A DNA stretch of 64,000 bases, from assembly GCA_028023455.1 (NCBI GenBank), contig JAQFVV010007273.1:52576-116575 (forward strand), written 5' to 3'. Positions 55,257 to 64,000 of this stretch are shown in pieces; position 1 is the first letter of the stretch, and each line of letters begins with the position of its first letter. Made by a program: the position numbers and the translations under genes. This DNA is from Epiperipatus broadwayi. Its lineage: Eukaryota > Onychophora > Udeonychophora > Euonychophora > Peripatidae. The notes under the pieces are model-generated. The model did no database searches. It saw only the letters and a list, made by a program, of their open reading frames with translations, and was not told the origin of the DNA.

Positions 55257-58213
55257 ATGACAGACAAAAATAAAGCATGGCCCTTATTCCCAGGAGGCTG
55301 TAAAGTCACCAACCAAGGCAGCGGTTGGTGGCCAAAGGCGGAGGGTGCTAAGAGTCCCCTGATTGTGGACCCAGGCTGCCATTTGATGATGACTTTTTAT
55401 TTAGGTACTTACAACTGCAGATCACTTTCAAGTGAAGGAAGATTGCAAGAATTAGAAGAAGAATTGTCTTATATTAAATGGGACATTATTGGACTTTGTG
55501 AAGTTAGAAGAAAAGGTGAAGAAACAATTGATTTAAAAAGTGGACATATACTCTATTATAAAGGCACACATATTGGAAATACAAGTGGAGTAGGATTCAT
55601 TATAAATAAAAAGTGGAAGAACAATATTATGGAGATTGATGGTGTATTGGACAGAGTTGCAAGATTAGTTATACAACTTAATAGCAGATACCAAATGCAG
55701 ATAATTCAGGTTTATGCCCCAACAAGTTCTCATAGTGATGAAGTAGTAGAAGATTTTTATATGGATGTACAAAAGGCTTTTGATCAGAGTAAACAACATT
55801 TTAAAATTGTTATGGGAGACTTTAATGCTAGAATTGGTAGACAAATGAAAGATGAAATTGCTGTAGGTAATTTTGGTTATGGTAATAGAAATGAGAGAGG
55901 ACATAGACTTGTGGAGTTTGCAGAAAAAGAAAAACTTTATATTATGAATTCATTTTTTGAGAAAACTGTTAAAAGGAAATGGACATGGAAGCATCCAAAT
56001 GAAGGTACAGCAGAATTGGATTATATTTTGACTAACAGGAAATACATATTTTAAGATTGTAATGTTCTTAATAAATTTAACACAGGAAGTGATCATCGAA
56101 TAGTAAGGTGTAAGTTACGTGTTAATGTAAAACTAGAGAGACAAAAATTATTGAAAAAAACAATACTTACAGTTGATATTCCTAATCTTCAGAAACATTC
56201 TAATGAATTTAAATTAGAACTTACAAATAGGTTTCAAGTGTTAGGAGATTTTGAACATGATTCAGATTTGAATGAAATTAATATGAAAATAACTGATACA
56301 CTTTTAAAAACTGCAACAAAGATAGCTGGTAGAAAAAAGCAGCAATTGACTAATAAAATTTCTACTGAGACTAGAGAATTTATGAAGAAAAGAAGGAATA
56401 TGAAGATATACAAAAATGATGTATTAAAAAGAATTGAATTTCTCGAATTTTGTAAAATGGTACGGAAAAGAGTTGAAAATGATATAAGATAGTATAACTG
56501 TGAAATAGCAAGGAAAGCTGTAGAAGAAAATAAAAGTCTCAAGAATGTTAAACAACATTTTGGTATTGGTAGGAAATTTATATCTGCAATAAGAAAAAAG
56601 ATGGAATTATTACTAAAAAGAGAGATGACATCATGAAATTGGTAGAAGATTTTTATCAAGAATTATATAATAATAAAGAACAAGTACCTCCTATATCTAT
56701 TACATCTTCCGAATTGCCCAGAATTTTAAATGAAGAAGTGAGACATGCAATTAAATGTATGAAAAAAGGAAAGGCTCCAGGTAATGATGGAATTATAATT
56801 GATATATTAAAAGAAGCAGGAGAAGAAACAGAAAAAATATTAGCAAAGTTATATACCAAATGTCTAAATGATAAAGATGTACCGGAAGATTGGAAGAATG
56901 CAGTAATAATATTAATATTTTAAAAAGATGATAAAGAAGATATTAGAAATTACAGACCTATCATCCTTTTATCAATTTTATATAAAATTTTTACCAAGAT
57001 AATTACAACTCGTCTACAGAAAACTTTGGATTTCCACCAACCAAGAGAACAAGCTGGATTTAAAAGTGGTTTTAGTACAATAGATCATATCCAGGTATTG
57101 AGAGAAGTCATAGAAAGGACAAATGAATATGAGTTGTCATTATGTTTTGGATTTGTAGATTATGAAAAGGCATTCGATTCTATACACCTTTCTTCAGTGA
57201 TTAAAGCATTGGATCATCAAGGTATAGATCCAGGATAATGTCATATTTTAAAGAATATTTATAAAAATGCAACAGCAACAATTAGATTACATAATGATAC
57301 TGGAAAAATCAACATTGAGAAAAGTGTAAGGCAAGGTGACTCCATATCTCCAAAACTTTTTACAGCAGTGCTGCAAGAAGTATTTTGTGGATTAAAATGG
57401 GAAACTAATGGAATGAAAGTAAATAGAGAGTATTTAAGTCATTTAGATTTTTCAGATGATGTAGTTGTTTTTGCAAATAATGCTTCAGAGCTGCAGGAAA
57501 TGTTGCAGGATTTAGCGGATGAAAGTAGAAAAGTAGGACTAAAGATAAATGTTAAAAAGACTAAAGTAATGTTTAATCGATTTGCTCAAAATATGAAAAT
57601 AAAGATTGATTATGAAGAATTAGAAGAAGTTAACAGTTACAAATACCTAGGTCAGATTATTAATACAGATGGAAACATAATGGAGGAAATTAATCATAGA
57701 ATTAAACTTGGTTGGAGTGCTTTTGGTATAAATAACTTGATACTAAAAGGAAATATGCCTATGTGTTTGAAAAGAATGGTTTTTAACAAATGTGTTTTAC
57801 CAGTTCTTACTTATGGATCTGAGACTTGGACACTTAATAGAAGAGCAATACAGAGACTTCAGACCACTCAAAGAAGTATGGAAAGATGTATGTTGGGAGT
57901 AACAAGAAGAGATCGAAAATGCAATGTATGGGTAAGACAACAAACAGGTGTTACTGACCTTATTGAAAAAATTAAAAGATTGAAATGGAGTTGGGCTGGA
58001 CATATTGCTAGAAGAAATGATAATAGATGGACAATTGAAATTTTAAACTGGATTCCAAGAGATTGTAAAAGACCCAGAAAGAGACCACATGTGAGATGGA
58101 TGGATGAAATAAGAAAGTGTGCAGGGGTGTTGTGGAAAAGGGAGGCTAAAGATCAGAGAAGATGGATTAAACTTGGAGAGACCTTCATCCTGCAGTGGAT
58201 TGATAATGGTTGA
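55257..58213 (+). pseudogene. RTE-type LINE L2: endonuclease-reverse transcriptase, nearly full length but broken
   Basis: One polyprotein in pieces. Frame 1 from 55,257 holds an apurinic-type endonuclease: TYNCRSL, the E of GLCEVRR, VYAPTSS, MGDFNARIG, ELDYILTNR and, after a stop at 56,052, GSDHRIV. The frame continues to a stop at 56,490. After a +/-1 shift near 56,595 the RT follows: KAPGNDGI, then after a stop at 56,921 NYRPI, FGFVDYEKAFD (motif A), a stop at 57,236, RQGDSISP (motif B) and LDFSDDVVVFA (motif C, FSDD where FADD is usual). The end (57,850-58,213) is an RTE-typical tail with WAGHIARR and RPRKRPHVRW. Four stops and one frameshift make it inactive. Confidence 0.9.
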
Positions 58214-58231
58214 TGATGATGATGATGATGA
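58211..58231 (+). repeat. (TGA)n tail of RTE LINE L2
   Basis: TGATGATGATGATGATGATG follows the last sense codon directly; the first TGA is the stop codon. A microsatellite 3' tail instead of poly(A) is a hallmark of RTE-clade LINEs. Confidence 0.85.
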
Positions 58232-58234
58232 CTG

Positions 58235-58790
58235 ATAACTAAAATCACAGATATCGAAACTGGTGATAAAAAAAGGATATCATAGTTTTGTCTTATTAAA
58301 CACTTGTTCTTTTACAACTAATTGTATTTGGGCTGGATTTAATAAAATATAAATGCTTCAAATAAAATTTAAAAAAACACTGTTAAGGATGAGTCAAAAG
58401 TGGGTTGATGATGTTTTGCAATATTCTTTAAAATCCGTTTGTATTAAAAAAAGGCAGTTAAGTCCAATTCAAAATGCCATTCCAGTCTACCTTCTAACTA
58501 GTTAAAAGTAATTCAGGACTTGTCTTTTTCTATTTATGTAGAAAAATCCCATATATTATATTTCTTATTTCTTACATTTTCATATGTATCATAACAATAA
58601 ACCCTTTTTTATACTTTGCAGAAAAACTATGACATTCTTTATAATGTCGAGATATTCTATACAATGTCTACGGAAGGTATGTAAACAATTAAAATTAAAA
58701 TATTTCATACTTTGTCCAAAAATGTTACGCATTGTATAGAATGTCTAGACATTCTATATAATGCCTGCTTTTCACACTTTACCAGTAACA
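58235..58790. other. Spacer between convergent LINEs with ATTCTATA palindromes
   Basis: No gene seen. Between 58,630 and 58,770, four imperfect palindromes of the form ACATTCTATATAATGT occur: GACATTCTTTATAATGTC, GATATTCTATACAATGTC, GCATTGTATAGAATGTC and GACATTCTATATAATGCC. They form an inverted cluster. Confidence 0.6.
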
Positions 58791-58794
58791 TATA

Positions 58795-61003
58795 TCATTA
58801 TCATTTTCAAACATTATTGATCCATTGTAGGATAAGGGTCTCTCCATGTTCAATCCAAGACTTCTCTGATTATTAGTCTCTCTTCTCCACATCACCCACC
58901 ACACTTTCTCATTCATCTGTCCATCTCATGTGTGGTTTATTTCTAGGTCTTTTACAATTTTTTAGAATCCAGTTTAAGATGTTAACTGTCCATCTATTTT
59001 TTTTAGCAATATATCTAGCCCAATTCCATTTAAATCTCTTAATTCTTTCATTGATGTCAATAACAACTATTTATTTTCTCATCCATATCCATGTATTTTA
59101 TTTGTGATCTCTTCTTGTTACTTGTAACATACATCTTTCCATACTTTGTTGAGTGGTCTGAATTCTCCATATTGCTCTTCTGTTAAGTGTCCAAGTCTCA
59201 GATCCATAATTAAAAACTGATAATGCATTTATTAAAAATCTTTTTTTTTTCAAATGCACAGACATATATATTTTAACATTAACTTATTTTTACCAAAAGC
59301 ACTTCAATCAATTTAATTCTATAATTAATTTCATCTGTTATGTTTCTATTTGTAGTAATAATCTGACTAAGATATTTGTAGTTGTTAACTTCTTCTAACT
59401 TATCATTATCAATATTTATTTTCTTATGTTGTGAAAATCCATTGAACATTGCTTTAATTTTTTTAACATTTATCTTTAATCCTAGTTTGTTATTTTCATC
59501 TGATAACTCTTGCAACATTTCCTGAAGTACTAAAACATTATTTGCAAAAACAACTACATCATCCGAAAAATCTGGATGACTTAAATAATTTCCATTTGCT
59601 TTTACTCATTTAGCTTCCCATTTTATTCTACAAATTCCTTCTTGCAAAACTGTTGTAAACAGTTTTGGAAATATGGAGCCATTCTCTTGTATATCATTCT
59701 CAATGTTAAATTTTTAGGTATCATTATGTAATCTAATTGTTGCTGTTGCATTTTTATAAATATTCTTCAGAATATAACAATATTTTATGTCAATATCTTG
59801 ATGATTCATTGCTTTAATTACTGAACAAATGCTTATAGAAGCAAATGCATTTTCATAATCTACAAATCCAAAGCATAATGGCAAATCGTATTCATTAATT
59901 CTTTCTATAACTTCTCTCAATTCTTGGATATGATCATTGTATTAAAACTACTTTAAATCTAGTTTTGTTTTTTTTTGATTGGTTAAAATCCAAAGTCTTT
60001 GGTAAAAAAAATTGCATAGAACTAATAAAAAACTGATTGGGCTGTAATTTCTAATATCTTCATTGTCACCTTTTTAAAATATTAATATTAATACTGCATC
60101 TTTCCAATCATCTGGTACATCTTTATCATTTAGACCTTTGGCATATAACTTTGCCAAAAAAATTGTATTTCTTCTTTTGCTTCTTTCAAAATATTGATTA
60201 TAATTCCATCATTACCTGGAACTTTTTCCTGTATCATAAATTTAAGCATGTCTCACTTCTTCATTTAAAACTCTGGGCAATTTAAAAGATATAATAACTG
60301 TAGGAGATACTTTTACTTGTTCTTTGTTGTTATATAATTCTTGATAAAATTCTTTTACACATTTCATGATGTCATCTCTTTTTTCAGTAATAAGTCCATC
60401 TATTTTTTTTATTGCAGAAGTAAATTTTCTACCAATACCAAAATGTTGGTTTACACTCGTGAGACTTTTATTTACTTCTACAGCTCTCCTTGTTAGTTCA
60501 CAAATATATTTTTTTATATCATTATCAACTCTTTTTTGCACTATTTTACAAAATTCAAGATATTCAATCACTTTTAATGTATCATTTTTATATATTTTCA
60601 TGTTCCATCTTTTCTTCATAAATTGTCTTGTCTCAGTAGAAATTTTATGGTCAATTGTCTCTTTTTGTACCACCTATCTTTGTTGCAGTTTTTAAAAGTG
60701 TATCAGTTCTCTTTTTAATGATTTCATTCATATCTGAATCATGTTCAAAATCTGCTAATATTTGAAAACGATTTGCAAGTTTTAGTTTAAATTCATTGGA
60801 ATATTTCTGAAGATTAGGAATATCAACTATGAATATTGTTTATATATATATATTTTATCTCTCTAGATTTACATTAGCGTGTATCTTACATCTAACTAAT
60901 CTATGATCATTTCCTGTGTTGAATTTATTAAAAACATTACAATCTTAAAATATATATTTTCCGTTAGTCAAAAATATAATCCAATTCTGCTATAGGCATG
61001 GTT
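58795..61003 (-). pseudogene. RTE-type LINE L3, 5'-truncated, minus strand
   Basis: Reverse-complement match to L2 from the end of the endonuclease (~61,003, ELDYI region) to the 3' tail (~58,795, decayed ATG-type repeat). Open pieces are 60,242-60,673 (linker, TRQFMKKRWNMKIYKND), 59,714-59,920 (FGFVDYENAFA, motif A with the final D replaced by A) and 59,279-59,518 (LGLKINVKKIKAMFN). Many stops and indels. It runs tail-to-tail with L2. Confidence 0.85.
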
Positions 61004-61004
61004 A

Positions 61005-61555
61005 TTTCAAATTCGCTAAGATTTTTAAATTTATAAACAAAAAAAAACAGATCTTAACAATGTATTATATTTATAAAGTAATCATTATATAAAAGTAAAG
61101 TTTAATTTTGTTTTAAGGAGACTGAGTTGTATTATTATTCTCTTATTTTGTATAATTGTAATCAAATGCATTTATAAAGTTGGGATTCATACGAAGTTCT
61201 AGCATCGGAAATGGCCTTGAGTTGTAGACTCTGTCACGCACCATTTTATTTTATATCATTTAATCAAAGCAGCATTTCTATTCAATATAAAAAAGAAGGA
61301 TTTCCTATTTTTTTTTTTTTTAAATTTAATCATTAATAGTAATTAACATTCGTCGGTGAGAAGGTATTCATTTTTTTTCATTGAAATTTATTTTTGAATT
61401 TTTATTAAAGAAAATATCCTGCCAAATAAAATACATTTTTGAAAAGATTTCAAATAAAACGTAATTTAAATATGTTTGCTATTTGACAGATCACTTGTAC
61501 TAGTATTTTTAGCTATTTGATATGTTATGTTTTTATTTTATTTTAATAATAGCGT
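61005..61555. other. AT-rich DNA
   Basis: No gene or repeat seen. Confidence 0.5.
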
Positions 61556-61559
61556 AATA

Positions 61560-62125
61560 GGAGCTGATCAAATATTTTGGTTAGATTATTAATATTGATG
61601 GATACATAATGAGTGCAATTTATCATAGAATTAAACTGGAATAGAGTATTTTTTATAGAATAAACTTATTATCAAGAATATGTCTAGTATTTGAAAAGGG
61701 AGGGTTTTAGCAGTGTATTTTACCAGTCTTTACTTGTAAATCTAAGGCTTAGGTGCTTGGAGGAAGAGCAATGGAGCAACTTCAGATTATTTAATAAAGT
61801 ATGAAGAAATGTGTATTAGAAGTAACAAGAGACTGAAAATGAAGTAGGCAAGAGAATAAACAGGTATTACTGATATCACTGAAAAAATTTTAAAAACTGA
61901 AAAGAGCTGGGCTGGACATATTGCTAGACAAAATGATAATAGATGGACAGTTGGAGATTATCAAAGATCTAGAAAAAACATCACATAATATGGATAAATG
62001 AACTAAGAACGTTTTATGGCATAATGTGGAAAAGGAAGTCTATAGATCATAAAAACTGACTTTAATTTGAAAAGATCTTAATTATACAGTAAATCACTAG
62101 TGGGTAAAATTGATGATGATAAGGA
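61560..62125 (+). pseudogene. RTE-type LINE L5, 3' end only
   Basis: Matches the last ~550 bp of L2 from GTCAGATTATTAATACAGATGG to the tail. Landmarks are GAGCTGGGCTGGACATATTGC (61,906-61,926) and AATGATAATAGATGGACA. It ends with a short GATGATGAT tail near 62,110-62,120. Typical 5' truncation; several stops. Confidence 0.85.
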
Positions 62126-62129
62126 ATGG

Positions 62130-63080
62130 GTATAAGAATCTGATAAAATTCATTGATGCTAGACATTCTGCATTATCTTATTAATTAGTCATTTGCAATC
62201 TTATATTTGTAATATAGGGATTTGAACACAGACTTTCAAGTTCCTTTTAACTATATATTGTATTTAAAATCTTATATTTACTAAATTAAACAGGATGAAT
62301 AATTATTTTTAATTTTTAGAGAACATGTAAAGATTCTAATGCCAATTTTTATCATTTTCAGTTACACATAATTTTCACTAATGTTCATTTTACTTTACAC
62401 TGGCCTTTATTCTAACATTCATTTAATGAATGTATTACAATGTTTTTAAATGCATATAGAAACAATAAGTGTATCACATCCATTCCAATCTATGCTTCAA
62501 TTCAGATAAGTAAACTAATGTTTTTCAACAGACTTGAAAATTTTCTTTTAGAGAGTCAATCAGTTATCCATCCAATATAGATTGGTAAATAGGTATCTAG
62601 ATATTCTTAGCTAGAAGATAAAACAATACAAATTGCTTAAAACTTCAATAATCAATAACTGACACAGCTTAATGAATAGTTATTTCTGCTTTACTGTTTC
62701 TCTATAAGGGATATTTGGAGAGATCATTATCAATAATAAACTATTTAAAAGCTTTTTTACCTTTTACTTATTTTTACATATGAGGCTTATTTAGCAAATG
62801 GTCATACTAATTTATATGTACATTAATAGATAAAATTATAAAAATGCTTGTGATAACAATTAGTTTATTACATATAATAAAAACTTTGTATTTTATTAGT
62901 TCATTACATACAATAAAAACCTTATCCTAAAAGACTATTTATTAAAGCACTTCATAAAAAATTCTCAAGATGCCAATGTTCAACAATAGCTGATAGAGTC
63001 ATGATAATACATAGTAATTATCTGAAAATTTGTGATGATAGTATCATAATTGCAAATATATGTTGGACTATTTCTATTAT
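62130..63080. other. AT-rich intergenic DNA
   Basis: No gene seen. Confidence 0.5.
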
Positions 63081-63084
63081 TTAA

Positions 63085-63260
63085 TATTGTTAAATGTTTT
63101 AGAAAAATTCAAAAGATCATTAAACTTTTTTAATACATTCATTTGTTGTCATAGAAACACATATTAGTATAACAATATTTCAAGTTGAAGTATTCTCTTC
63201 TCTTCTTCAAATAATGCTGGTCCAAACATGACTGTACTAGCAGTGAATATAACCTGAAAC
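63085..63260 (+). repeat. Dispersed repeat shared with 35.6 and 44.2 kb
   Basis: TTTTAGAAAAATTCAAAAG (~63,098) followed by ATACATTCA and an ACACATATTAGTATAACA block matches the sequence upstream of SINE-II copies 2 and 3. The SINE body itself is not evident here. Confidence 0.4.
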
Positions 63261-64000
63261 TTTTAGATTCTATCAAAGCAATAGTCAGTGAAAATTTTAT
63301 GTACTTATCTATGAGGGCCCTCTGACTTTTTCACTTTCTCTTGAGAGAAGATTGATGAGTGGTTTTCAAACATAATGAAATATAATACTAGTCTGACTTT
63401 TAAAATTATATGTCATTGTCAAATAATCAGCTTTTAAAATTTTTCTTTTTTGTGCTTTTTCTTCTTCATCCAATATATTTGTCATTTCCCAATCGGACAT
63501 ATATTCAATGGAACATTCATGCTCTACTACTTTAATTATATCTGTTGTTTTATTCTAATCATCAGTCGGTGTTCTTTTAATCACATTTCATTAGAGAGAC
63601 ATTTTCTTTCACCAAAATATATCCTTCCAAAGTCACATGGTATTTTGTAACTAAAATTTTTGTTTTTCAGTATTTCAAGTTTAGAGTTTATGAAGGTTAG
63701 AATTCCTCATATAGTGCTACAGCTTTGGATAGCCATTTTGAACTTATATAAATTGCAAGTTTTCTTTAGTTTATCTCAACACTGATATGCATGGATAAAA
63801 TTATAATTGTTCTTTCTTTTGATATTTTTTATTGTCTATTTAAGGATTTCTTAATGATAGATGTTGGATAACTATTCTTCATGAGAAATTGTTCTTTGTA
63901 GATTTTCTGTTGTTGAACAAACTTTTAATGTTTTGTCTTTCATAATTGGATATGTATGTGAAGTATTTTCTCTGAGTATCGATTTTTTGTATACTGTAGT
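63261..64000. other. AT-rich DNA to window end
   Basis: No supported gene. The short open frame at 63,450-63,650 is Phe/Ile-rich and shows no motif. Confidence 0.45.

Overview
The window is nuclear DNA from an animal, probably an invertebrate. It is strongly AT-rich and CpG-poor over most of its length and contains no bacterial-type gene organisation. Its recognisable content is RTE-type LINEs, tRNA-derived SINEs, LTR retrotransposons, foldback (hairpin) MITEs, a hAT-type MITE and long (AT)n arrays. No complete host gene, rRNA or intact tRNA was found. The species cannot be named from the sequence; a mollusc would be compatible, but I saw no species-diagnostic repeat.

Layout. 1-9.4 kb: gene desert with two copies of a short tRNA-derived SINE, a repeat shared in shuffled pieces with 52.8-53.6 kb, and a +,+,- array of ~350-bp units, one of them split by a SINE. 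9.4-13.8 kb: cluster of palindromic elements. 14.3-26.4 kb: two LTR retrotransposons without pol lie almost back to back in one (AT)n microsatellite. The first (14,304-20,728, minus strand) has ~2-kb LTRs full of minisatellites and one 493-aa coiled-coil ORF. The second (20,744-26,447, plus strand) has ~1.7-kb LTRs, a clear PBS and polypurine tract, and a broken gag. 26.5-38 kb: gene desert with a candidate SINE, microsatellites, a LINE fragment of a second lineage, a pogo/Tigger-like TIR element, a 640-bp palindrome and more foldback units. About 37.7-39.1 kb: a stretch with visibly more CpG, holding a candidate first coding exon (38,453-38,544) with a consensus splice donor. It is the only hint of a host gene. 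40-46.6 kb: two decayed RTE LINE copies. 47.4-54.7 kb: MITEs, a SINE, a tetranucleotide array and a 533-bp hAT element with a perfect 8-bp target duplication. 55-62.1 kb: the best RTE LINE (plus), a convergent copy (minus), then a 5'-truncated third copy (plus).

How the parts relate: the RTE copies show the endonuclease/RT machinery typical of elements that mobilise SINEs in trans, which could explain the SINEs; every RTE copy here is broken. The palindromic families carry no transposase and would need one from elsewhere. The two LTR elements need pol in trans. Boundaries of old repeats are by eye, +/-10-30 bp unless a target duplication is quoted.
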